This document shows, in pieces, positions 1 through 11,000 of a stretch of 32,125 nucleotides of DNA (within the stretch, counting starts at the first letter, position 1; every line of letters begins with the position of its first letter). This stretch comes from Kipferlia bialata (lineage: Eukaryota; Fornicata). Below the pieces are notes generated by a model, which saw only the letters and a program-made list of their open reading frames with translations, did not search any database and was not told where the DNA came from. A program made the translations under genes and the position numbers. Where the stretch lies: the NCBI GenBank assembly GCA_003568945.1, contig BDIP01000089.1, positions 1 through 32,125 on the forward strand. The letters are read 5' to 3'.

Positions 1-318
1 GATGTATCCCAGCATGCCAGTCGTGTAAGATAAATCTGTATCAACATGTATTTAGAGTGTGAAGTCTAAGGTTCAGTAGGTCATGAAGTCTAAGGAGGCA
101 TATATTACATATGGTGCTGTATCTCTTCAGCTAAGAACACTGATATAGTACGGTAGATCTAGCTTCACTATACTAGGCAAGTACAACATAATCACTTCTG
201 GTATTTATCACTTACACGAAGACACACAAGATCAACACACAACAGACTGATAATAGCGGGGGTATTATGCCCATCACCCACACCCAGCCGTACTAGCTAC
301 TCGATACACACACTGGGC
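1..318. other. Noncoding flank downstream of the phosphatase gene
   Basis: This AT-richer stretch lies beyond the stop codon of the minus-strand phosphatase gene. I see no convincing coding frame, tRNA or repeat array. It holds one TCGTGTAAG (21-29) and one CTTACACGA (211-219). These are reverse complements of each other and match a palindromic cluster at 31377-31403 near the other end of the window. Function is unknown. Confidence 0.5.
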
Positions 319-2747
319 CTATGCCTTGATGGACATGCTCTCCACCCTCTCTGTGATGGCCTCCATGGCCTCTGACACCACGCTGGACACAGGCTCGTCC
401 TCGATGTCAGTCTCTACAACCTCGTCCTGGTGGGGGTCCTCCTCCACAATCCCATCCATCAGCCCCCCATCTCCCTTGGCACACCCAAACTCATACCCGC
501 CATCCCCTGGGGAGGCCGGGCTGCTCTCGTCCCCCCGTATCTGGGAGGATATGTCGTCTGCCCCCTCAGTCCCCATGGCCATGTCTAGCTCAGCCAGAAG
601 GTCGGCCTGGGACATGGACAGAGAGAATATCTCGTCCTCCTCCGAGGCGTATCTGTCCACGGCCTCCTGGGGGGGCTGGACCAGCATGCCCGTGATGGCC
701 ATCACTACACAGGGCTGGTTGACAATGGCCACGTTGGGTATGCATGCAAAGTGCTGCACTACGCCAATGGGCATGTAGGAGGGAGGGGCATCGGGGGAGG
801 GGACGGGGGCCTCCTGGGAGGCGTCGGCTGGCTCCCCAACGTCAGGGGTGTCAGTCTCGGCAGAGGCAGTGGGAATGGGGGGAACAGGGGTAGACTTGGA
901 AGAGGCCTGGGGTGAGACAGATAGGGGTGAATGAAAGATACATACATATATATATATATATATATACCTTGGGAGCGGGTGGCCTGACCATGGTGACGTA
1001 TGCGGCAGGCGACACGTCCTGGTAGGAGGGCACGGAGAAGAGGGTGTAGGTAAGCCCCTTGTGGGACTCCTCGAACCCGTTGGGCACGCAGGAGTGGGAC
1101 CGTATCAGGATGGACAGGTCGTCCTTGGCCAGGAACTCTTCCACGGTGTCACTGTTAAACAGCACACTGGCACCCCGCAGCAGGTTGAACCGGGTGGGTC
1201 CCCTGTGGGCCGGGTCACTCCACAGGATGTCCTGCAGGGGGTCGAAGAACTCAATGCGGCGGCCAGGGGTCTTCTCAGGGTCTCTGCACCTGGGGTGAGG
1301 CGTTGGGCATCATTATGATCAAGCAGAGACAGATATGTATATGACAGTCCCACTGTGACTATACATACAAGTATACCCATGGCTATATACTGGCAAAATA
1401 CATATTTATATTTATATGTGAACCTAATATTCATATACATATACAATACCTGTTCATCCTGTCAATCATGGCCAGGTCACACCCAGGCCTGCCGCTCAGC
1501 CCCCCATGCAGCACACACACTGCCTTGTCAATGACAGCCACCAGGGACAGCCACCTGAAGGACTCGACAAACCTGGGGGTGAGTGGAAGAGAACACAGAC
1601 AATGAGGAGAGAGACAATACTAGGAACTATACATATAAATACAATGCACATATGTAACCAAGCTGATAGGGGCACTCACATGTCAAACAGCCTGGACCCA
1701 GTCTCCAGGTCATACTTGTACCGAAGCTCCTAGGGTAAGTAAGATACTTGTGAAGACGTTGGAATCCAAGACTGACTAAGTGCGAGAACTATGAGATTGG
1801 ACGCCAACCCACCTGGAGGAATGTGTAGCTCTCTGCAATCTCCTTGGTCTCGTGGTTGCCTCTGAGCATGTACACGCAGTTGGGCGTCATGACCTTGAGG
1901 GCCAGGATCACAATGTACACCTCTGTGGAGAAGGACCCCCTATCGACATAGTCCCCGTTGAACACATAGGTCCTCTTGCCCTCCTTGGGCAGGCCCTCCC
2001 GCCTCAGGATCTGCCGCACTGCCTCGTATGTGCCGTGGGTGTCACCCACAATGACTGTGCCGGGTAGGGGGCCAGGGGCAGGGAGATCAGCAAAGTCAAT
2101 CATGGGGACAGAAGTAGTGGACAGGCGTCTCCGGATGCTGGTGTGCAGCTTGCCTGCGGTTAGAGTCACATTTAGATTGCAGGTAGGATGTGAGGCAGGG
2201 CAGTAGGTTGTATATATATATAGTATATAGTGTCAACCAAGAGATAGCTTAACCGGATATTAAGTCAATGGTTGTCAGACCAATCAGTGTACATGGAACA
2301 AAACTCATCCAAATACACAGTAACGACACTCCCATCACCCCTGCACTGGCAAGTATGACTCAAGACACCGGTTATTATGATATGGGATGATATACGGCAG
2401 TATATACCTGTGTGCTCGGGAGAGGTGACCCTCACAACATTGGGCTCTTGTGATAGAAGGTAGGTTCCCACCCTCAGAATACTCTCCACCAGGGGGGCAT
2501 GGATCACAGGCTTCATCATCACAGTGGGAAGTGACTCCTTAGAGCTGCCGACACTTGATGTAACATAGAGCATGTCCATACGGCGATCAATCACACCCAA
2601 GAAGTCACCAGTGGCTAGCTCCTGGCGCAACGCAGCAATCTCTTCATCTGAGGGACGAGGAGGAAGCTTAGGCTTCGCAAAGAACTTGGCCTCCCTGGCA
2701 GCCAGTTGCTCGGTCGTGAACGGGCATCTACTAAACGAATTACCCAT
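319..2747 (-). CDS. PPP-family Ser/Thr protein phosphatase, myristoylation-type N-terminus
   Basis: A metal-dependent Ser/Thr phosphatase, predicted to be membrane-tethered. Six exons (2747-2408, 2153-1813, 1729-1680, 1572-1450, 1289-968, 906-319) join without phase conflict to 587 residues. The start MGNSFSRC fits an N-myristoylation site with a nearby cysteine. PPP motifs appear in order: GDTHG (about 150), GDYVDRG (about 179), GNHE (about 211), HGGL, WSDP and RSHSCVPNGFE. The RSH form and a roughly 145-residue N-terminal extension resemble the PP5/PPEF side of the family; no TPR, IQ or EF-hand is seen. The usual SAPNYCD is altered to SVPSYQD. A Pro/Ser-rich insert of about 45 residues then separates it from the last core strands (VQHFACIPN). 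An acidic tail rich in Asp, Glu and Ser ends the protein. Metal and catalytic residues look intact, so it is probably active. The exact subfamily is uncertain. Confidence 0.88.
946..966. repeat. (TA)n tract at a 5' splice site
   Basis: Intron 5 of the phosphatase gene begins GTATATATAT directly after CCCAAG, so the dinucleotide repeat overlaps the donor. Similar TA runs lie in introns at about 3394-3408, 3950-3967 and 5629-5652. Confidence 0.8.
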
Positions 2748-3052
2748 GTTCTCGGCTGAAGAGTTCTATCAGAGCCAGAACTTCTCACAAACGCTCAAAA
2801 TATCAAGGAAAGACCTTGAAACAAAAGCTGGGTTCTACCTATTGTCTACAGAATCTCAAAGCGACTCTATGGGACACAAGGGGATTGTTGGTTGGTCCGC
2901 AGTGTAGATGATTCCTTGGACCCTTAACTCTTTTTCCTTGAGCGAGACATTGTGACAATCTCGAGTATGTCCATACGTTATCACATAATCACTGCTTGAC
3001 ACATAACGCGACACAATCAGTAGCACAACGTCTATTTCAGCACTGGCGAGAA
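2748..3052. other. Spacer between phosphatase and Sec12-like genes
   Basis: About 305 bases that should carry the phosphatase promoter and 5' UTR and the Sec12-like 3' end. No clear TATA element is seen. The Sec12-like reading frame ends with a stop overlapping a strong donor-like GTAAGT, so part of this spacer could be an alternative last intron and exon of that gene (see findings). Confidence 0.4.
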
Positions 3053-4878
3053 TCACTTACGCATGGCTAGAAGCACTAGCATGGCGACCAGCATCAGGAA
3101 CATAAAGAGAAGTACCCCAGCGAGGCTGTTTCCGCCCTGCTTGCCAAAGGTCACCGAATGCAGACGCACATCCCCTCCAATGGTGACGGACACTATGCTG
3201 AGACCCCCTGGGGCACAGAGCACGTGTGTCACGGTGTTGTCAGCCGATGGCCCCTGAGCCATTCTGCTGTATCTGGTGCCAAGCTCTGGGGAGACAAGGG
3301 CTAGGCCTCCCTCGCTGTACCCAGCACCGATGTAGCCGCCCTCAACGGTACCTGAATATAAGGAGACAGTGTCACCACGCCAGTATGGCTACTTATATAT
3401 ATATATATTACTTCCACGATAGTGGCCAGAAGTACCCTTACCCACCTGACAGTGCCACTGGCTGGCTCTCAGTGTTGATGCGGCTGGACGTGAGCACCTC
3501 ACCGGAGAGGAGCCCCACCGTGCCAAAGCACCCTCCCTCCCTAGACACTGCTGCCACGTGGACTATGGGCTCCTTGTCGACAGCAGCCAGGTGGGAGTAT
3601 GCTGGGAAGGAGTAGAGCCGCCTGGCAATGCAGGGCTGGGCCTTGGACTTGCCGGAGGAGTAGGGGGTCACCTTGAGAGAGGGGTGGGAGGTGATAACCA
3701 CAGGGTCCTGGGTGAGGCAGGGCATGGGTACATATACTTAGGACAATCTAAACAACATTGGGGACATGGAAGATATATATGACCCATAACAAACAACAGG
3801 ACCCCACCTCCTTGTCAAATGAGAACTCCTGAGCTATGTACTGGCCGTTGAGGGAGAGAGAGATGGCTAGGAGGCGGCCTCCCTCGATGTAGGACCCAAC
3901 CACAGAGTTGATGACATCGTCGTGGCTCCCTGGTAACCCTAACAGTCAGAATATATATATATATATACAGTCAGAGGGTGACAAGTATCCTCGGTGTGAA
4001 TCAGTATCAAGATAGACCAAGCTGGTATACGTACTGAGTGGCGTCCTGTCAATCATCTCCATCCTCACAGCCCCGACCTGCACACTGCGTCTCAGCCATG
4101 CCTGCACAACACCGTCAGTGCGGCCTAGGGTCAGGAGTACGGGTATACGTATATATACGTATACAATGGGTGGGAGGTATGAATGATAGTCCAATGCAGA
4201 TAGATACAACAGAGAGGAAAGGAGAACGAGAGCGAAAAACCCTATCCCACCTGTTATAAGGGCATCTGAGCACAGGGCAGCGGCATTGAAGCCCTCGCCC
4301 TCAGGCAGGGATGGAGAGAGCGTGGACACGACGCTGATCCGGATGTCCTCTGTGTCTGGGTCCATGAGGGTCAGGGCGTATATGACGGAGTGGGTCACCA
4401 CGTAGAAGGTGTGGTTGGCAGTGTGGAGGGGGAGCACAGCACGCACCACGCCACTGCACTTCATGTCAGCCACCTGCCGCATGGACTCGGGGGTGTTGCC
4501 CTCGCCCTGCACTAGTCTGTACACAATCTGGGGTGAGGGTGTCTGTATGTGCATGCATGTGATTGTGTGTGTGTATACAGTGAGAGACATGTCATGTGAC
4601 AGAGGGTGGCACCGTGTCATTCTGGCCACATGGACATATGTACATCAACAACAGCACCCATATGTACATACACACATGGAACACATGCCAATATGTAAAA
4701 CACAACCGGGTAACCAAGTACACAATATATATGACACACACTCACGTACAATACGGTTTGGTACTCCAAACTGGGGGTTCCCGCCTCCCCCACCCACAAT
4801 GAACAGGTTCTGGGACACCCATGCCCCGGCATAGAGGGGGAAGTCGACACTCTGCTTGTCCACCAGGGACAGCCTCAT
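3053..4878 (-). CDS. Sec12/PREB-like Sar1 guanine-nucleotide exchange factor
   Basis: Sec12 is the ER-membrane beta-propeller protein that loads GTP onto Sar1 to start COPII coat assembly. Six exons (4878-4750, 4527-4251, 4124-4035, 3929-3808, 3707-3446, 3351-3053) join in phase to 392 residues. The first exon has the Sec12/PREB hallmark: a first blade FPLYAGAWV followed by GGGG(G)NPQFGVPN, the loop that contacts Sar1 in yeast. The body is made of weak beta-propeller-like repeats. Near the C-terminus a hydrophobic run (SLAGVLLFMFLMLVAMLVLL) is followed by AMRK and stop, which matches the tail-anchored topology of Sec12 with a cytosolic propeller. No signal peptide is present. Assignment rests on the N-terminal motif and topology, since blade sequences diverge strongly in this family. 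Confidence 0.8.
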
Positions 4879-5046
4879 AGCGAGTGTAGAGAGACAGACG
4901 GTGGGATGTTGCCCTTGGACCCTTCTTCCATATTGTCCCTGAGCACGGACATCTCTCCACTACTTCACATGTGCCACCATACGACCAAACCATGATATTT
5001 GTTTGTCTATTACATACAACACTAAACACTAAATGTTCGGACACTC
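4879..5046. other. Spacer after the truncated dynein gene; possible 5' half of a split intron
   Basis: This 168-base stretch separates the dynein stop from the Sec12-like start, both on the minus strand. Read on that strand it begins with GTGAGAGT directly after AAGGA of the last dynein codons, a good match to donors used elsewhere here (GTGAGT, GTGGGT). No dynein AAA2 coding sequence is present in it. It would serve as the 5' portion of a trans-spliced intron if the dynein gene is split. This is inference. Confidence 0.35.
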
Positions 5047-8000
5047 TCACTCCTTCTTATCCCCTGCGCTGGGAGGGGCAATCATCAGCCTGCGAAGAGA
5101 TCCGGCAGTCCTGGCGACAGCAATAATGGCACGCAGACCCCAATCGTAATGGTCCTGCTTGGAGAGAAGCTCTCTGTTGAGGGCGTACAGTGTAACGAAC
5201 TTCTTGGAAAGGTTACGGGAGTCGATGAATCCCTGGGCCAGCAACATAATCTCAGCAATCATGGCGTAATCGGGCACGATCATGGAGATTGGCCGGAAGA
5301 GAGACTTGATGTTCTCAGGGAGCTCGGTACGACCAGCGTAACCGGGGTTCATTGTGATGAACATACCGCATGTGGGCACCAGCTTGATAGTCTGGCCGCT
5401 GAACACAAACATCTTCTTCTTTGCCTTGATGGCATCCAGCACAGTCTTGACCTGGGTGGACACAACAGACAGCACCTCCACACTGATACGGTTGAACTCA
5501 TCGAAGCATCCCCAGGAGCCAGAGGAGGCAAGGCCCTTGAAGATGTTTCCAAGGGAACGGTAGTCCATCTGAGGTGAGGGGTATTCAGGGTCAGAAATTA
5601 ATCTACATATTATATGTATGTATATTGTTATATATATATATATATATATATAGCAAAATCGGTACCTCAGGTGAGCAGTTGAACACATACACCATGACTC
5701 CCAGCGACCGACCCAGGTCCTTGGTGGTCTCTGTGTTGTGCACGACTGTGAAGTCCTCAAGCAGGAAGCGCTTGTCCTTGTCCAGGGCGAATCCAAAGTA
5801 CTCGTCCTCGCCCACCTCCTCGACTGTGAATGCGAAGGGGTGGCCGACACCCAGCAGTGAGAGAGAGGGGTTGTTGGGGAAAGCCTTGGGGATCCACACG
5901 CAAGGGAGCTCTGTGAGGTCCTCTCCGGACAGCATGAGGCCGGTCTCTGTCTCCACAGCCACCAGACCCTCTGCCCTGGCAACCATACGCACGGCATGCC
6001 TGAGGGCAACGGGGAGGGCCAGGGGGGACTGGAGGTGGGAGCCCTCGGGGGCAATGGTGAACTCGGCGCCTCCGTCCACGATACCTCCCAGCAGGGGGGA
6101 CCTGACCCGAGAGCGGGACTCGATGAACATGGTGTCCCTGAGGGATGTCACGTCGTTGGGGTTGGTGAGGTAGAGGGAGAGGATCTTGCTGACGGACTGG
6201 CAGGGGGAGACGGTGATGAGGTTGTCGGGCTGGCCGTCCTGCACCACCTGGTCTCCCAGCCCACCCACAATGCGGGAGATCTGGGCGAGGATGTCGTTCC
6301 TCACGTTCTGCACACGGCGGGACTGGAGGCGCATCACCAGCTTCTGGCCGGGGATGTACTCCTGCACAGCGGACAGGATGTATCCCACAAGCCAGGAGGC
6401 GTCAGCGGCACGGAGAGAGGAGCCGAGGCCCTCGATGGCCCTCTTGATCCGGTGGTACACAGAGGTGCCGGCCTTGAAGGGGAACCTGATGGGCTTGGTA
6501 GGCCTGACCATCCTGAGGCGCCTCTTGATGGGCTCTGGTAGGGCCAGGTACCGCTCCATCTCGACCTCCCACACAAAGGTGGGCAGCCTGAACGTGACAA
6601 AGTCGGCGGCGTCGTCTGGGGACACAAAGGTCCTGGACCGCAGCTCGACCTCGTTCTCCTGGTTGAGGTGCAGGTACTCGACGGTGTACCCGGCAGTGTC
6701 GCCCTGGATGAAGCCCTCGGACTGGCCGGGGGCAAGCACTAGGATGTGGGGGGCATTGCAGGTGAAGCCCTCGACACCGGCACCGGCCTCAGGCACGACC
6801 CTGAACATCCTGCCCCTGCCCCTAGTCACACCAGAGACAGTGCGGGGCTTGCCGTCCACACCCAGCACCTCCTCGCCACTCTCAATGGTCTCGACGGTGC
6901 GCACGGCTCCGTCAGCCATCAGCACACGGGTGCCCTTGGCAAAGCACTTGCCTGTACCGGCAGGACCGGCGGGGCTACCTCCCATGACCAGATGCAGGGA
7001 CTGGGTGAGGGTGATGTAACACCTATCGGTCAGGGGGGTGATAACCAGACGGCCTGTGCATCCGAGGTACTCGTGCTGGTAGCGGAACTCGGCGTCACAG
7101 ATGTTTGCGAAGGAGTCCTCCTCGATGTCGTCCCACCGCAGCTTGAGCTGGGACTGCCAGGCAAAGGACTGGCTGGACTCCACCTTGTCCTTGATCATGT
7201 TGGCCACCACGTCTCTGGCGTGCACCCAGATGGTGCACAGGGTGTTGACCTTGGTCATGTCGCGCTTGGACAGACCGCCCTGGATGAGAGCAATGAGGGC
7301 CAGTAGGTAGGCCTCCTGCCTCTTGAGGTACTCCTTGAGGGCCATCTCGTTGCCCTCCTCCAGCATATCGAAGCAGGACATGACGTCAGTGGTCCACCAG
7401 ATGAGCAGACCGGTCAGGGTGATCTGGGCCGGGAACTCCATGATCCACTTCTCCTTGTCCATCTCCATGTACCCAGTGATGGACTGGGACTGCACGTGCC
7501 GCAGGGTGCCGCGCATGGCCTCGACAAGGCCAGTCAGCCAGTCCTCCACACGCCCACTGCACAGGGTGTTCTCGTGGAAGGGGATGTACTCGCCCTCCTT
7601 AGAAGTCATACCAGTGGCCACCTTGGAGAGCACGGCCTCGCCCTCGGGGGTCTTGCCCTCCTCCTCCCAGGTGAGAGTCTTGACAGAGTCGAACAGCTTG
7701 GCCAGGTGCACCTGCACGAGGTGGGGCTGCTGGGACTTGGACAGGATGTCGAGCAGGTCGGTGCCAGACAGGAAGTAGAACCTGGGGAAGGCACGTCTCT
7801 TGGTGTCGAGGTAGTCGGCAAGACTCTTCTCACACAGGGCCAGCTGGGACTCAATGTGCTCCAGCCTCTTGCTGATGCCCTCCCTGGTACAGGCCTTGAC
7901 CACGTTGGGGGTGGCCACGCTCTCCTGCATCAGCTCCTTCCACAGGCTGTCGATCTGGTCGAACCTCTCACTGTCCTCGGGCAGCTGCATCCGGATATCA

Positions 8001-11000
8001 GCAGACCCGATGAAGATGGGCTCGAGGTGGCCCCAGGTCATCTGCACGGACAGCCACACAGACATGACGCCGTCCACAGCAGCAAGGTTCTGCTGCCAGG
8101 TTGTCACCTGCTCCTCGAAGAACTGCACAAACTTGGAGGAGGCGTGGTTCTGGATCACCACCTGGTGGTCCTCGAGGGTCTCGACAAGCTCCTCGGAGGG
8201 CCTGAGCAGGGGGGTCTTGCCGTCCTTGGCGGTGTCGAAGTCGAAGTACATCTGCCCCCAGGTGTCCTCCAGGTTGCGCAGCGACTTCTCCATCTGCTGC
8301 TCCTTGTTGGCCCTGGTCACAATGGACTCGACGTCCTCGATGAAGTTGTGCAGGTTGAGGGCAAGCAGGTCCTCCAGCTTGAAGTCCTCCGAGATGGTGA
8401 ACTTGACCTCGGTGGCCCTCATGAGCTGCCGCCAGTGCCTCTCCCGCATGGAGGGTGACCTCAGGTCAGACACCAGGGGCAGGGTCTTGAGGAAGTTCTT
8501 GACCAGGTTGTCGAGGCCGGTGTAGGCGTCAAAGCCTCTGGCCGCCCTGTCAATCTTCCTGATCTCCTGGGTGAACTTCTTGGCTGTGTCCTCCATGTAC
8601 TCCACGTCAATCTCACGCCAGGGGGTGAACTTCCAGGCGTCGATCTGGCTGGACACCAGCTCCGTCACGTCCCACACGCCCTTCATCATCATGATGTCTC
8701 TCTCCATGCCCTTGATCATGGCAAACTCGTCCACCTGCAGCTCAAACAGCACCTGCTGCTCCTGGAGCTGGTTGGCCTTGCCCCTGAGGTCGATGAGCTT
8801 GGTGTTGTACTCGTCCATGAGCACATAGGCCTTGTTGGCACCAATGGCAAAGGTGAAGGGACCGTTGGCACGGAAGTCGTCCTTGAAGGCGAGCATCTCG
8901 TCTGTAAAGTCCACCATCCTGACGAGGGTGCGCTGTGTCTCGGCCTGCTTGAGGGGTCCGAGCCTCTCGCTGGTGGCAAAGGAGGCCTCCTTGGTGTCCT
9001 TCCACTTCTGGGGCAGCACCTCCATGAGCTCGAGGATCTCGGGGGGGAGGGTGTGGTCGTACTTGGCAAGCATCTTGGCGGCCTGGGCCAGGGGCACCCA
9101 CAGGGCATCGGTCTCCTCGGCACGGGTCTTGACACCCACAATGCTACGCATGGAGGACACAAGCTTGTCGTACTCACCGTCAGCCACGTTGACGTCGAAG
9201 ATGGCGTTGGCCTCCTCAATGAACGTCTCGAGGGAGCGCAGCTTCTCGGTGTTGTGGGAGATGAGGTGCTGGGGGAAGAGGTACACCCACTGGGAGAGGA
9301 CGGTGGAGAGACTGTTGATGACAGGGGCACAGTTGAGGGACAGCCACCCAAAGCGGGACACCCTCTCGAGAGTCACCAGCTTCTGCTGCCTCTTGATGAA
9401 CGCCTTCATCTCGGCCTCAAAGTCATCTAGGGTGGGGGCCACAGGGAGGTTGGTGGGGTCCGACTCCAGCTCGAGCTCGGCGGCACCGTCGGGGGTGGCC
9501 AGCCTGCCCCACTTGAGGAAGCGCTGCAGGTAGGCAGAGCGGTCGCTGGTCCACAGGGCGGAGTAGGGGGTGAAGAGCTTGGCGTGCTGGGAGGCTCTCT
9601 CGGAGTGCCCCTCCAGCTCGGCCACTATCCTGTTCCTGAGGTCGACAAGCTCATGGGCCTCGCTGACCTCGGAGAAGAAGGTGGCACCGGAGCCGTCGAA
9701 GCAGTCGGGTCTGGGTGTGAGAATGACATAAGTGGGGGAGGGGGGAGGGGGGGGGGATGGGAATGATACACTGGGGCCACAAAAAAATACTCATGTCATA
9801 TATGATTGACCCACCTCTTGATGAGCTCTGCCACGTTCATCTGGGCGTCCAGCCAGTCCGTGATGAGCTGTGTGAGGGACCCCCTGCCCACGGTGGTGGT
9901 GTCAGGGGAGAAGACGAGGTCGGGGGGCACCAGGCCCAGCTCCACCTCGATCAGCACGGGAGGGGGTGCCTGTGCGAAGGAGTCCTCGTCCGTGGCCACC
10001 TCCCTGTCCCCGTCCTCCATCTCGGCCAGCAGGTAGGAGTAGCTCACACGCAGGGCCTGCACAATGCCGCCCTGCACCTCCCTGCCCAGCCACAGCCGGT
10101 ACTTCTGCCAGTTGGGGTCGTCGTTGGGCACATCAAACACCACCCTGCTCTTCTCGCAGAGCTCGTGGACCTGGGGGTGAGTGGGGGATTAGAGGGGAGT
10201 AGATAGTAGTCACTGAGAGAAAGATGGGTAGGTGGGGGAGGGGGGGGGGGGGGGTTCTCGCACTGCCACTGACCTTGAGGCTGGACTTGACTGTCTCCTG
10301 CACCCTGGTCTCGATGGTCTTGAGGCCAGTCTTGAGGGACAGGGGCTTGGAGGCAGAGCGCCTCACCAGGAAGGGCACCCTGGCCCAGGAGTCCAGGATC
10401 TCTCTGATCTCCTTCTGGTGGCCCTTGACTGTCAGCACACACTCGTAGAGGTCAGACACAGTGCCAGAGGCAGCGCTGATGAAGGGGCCGATGTCGGAGC
10501 TCTGCCAGGAGAGCTCTGCCAGTCCCTGCTCGAGGATGGAGTCGATGTGGGCCAGTCTCTTGGCCACGAGGGGCTCCTCGACCTGCAGCAGCTCATCCAC
10601 CGTCGAGTTGTACCACTGCACCACAAGCTCCAGGTTGTGCCTGTGCTGCCAGAAGGCATCGGCGTTCTTGTACACCCTGCGCATCTCCTGGGGCACAGAC
10701 AGGCTCATCTCGTTCAGATAGTGCGTCTCCCTCAGCAGAGCCACGAGGGCAGGGCTGAAGTTGACAGCCAGACGCCGGGTGGCCTTCTCACGCACCAGGG
10801 GCGGCAGGCGGAGCTTCTCCTGGATCTCCTTGTCCACGTCCCCACACCACTCGGAGTAGTGGGAGGCCTCGTAGTTCCTGAGCAGGGCAAGGATGCCCTT
10901 GTACTTCTCGCGCATCAGCACATACTCATCATCAGTGGACAGGGGGCCCTCGCCAATCAGGGTCACGAACCTGGCCATGGGCCTGTCGATCCTCTCTGCC

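Noticed and set aside
326-778. A Ser/Met-rich 150-codon plus-strand frame opposite the acidic tail of the phosphatase.
   Set aside because: It mirrors the Asp/Glu/Ser tail codons, and the minus-strand frame continues the phosphatase through a confirmed splice junction.
5047-5100. The possibility that the short dynein is an ordinary pseudogene.
   Set aside because: More than 2500 codons over five exons are open and conserved, splice sites are intact, and the end falls at a domain boundary next to a donor-like sequence.
5735-6946. The possibility that the insert in the dynein P-loop is a retained in-frame intron.
   Set aside because: It begins TGCTTT and ends CACAAC with no GT-AG boundaries at the protein junctions, and it encodes ordered intein blocks A, B, F and G with their catalytic residues.
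5996-8458. Several long plus-strand frames opposite the intein and dynein linker.
   Set aside because: Composition is that of antisense shadows, and none has splice-site structure or recognisable domains.
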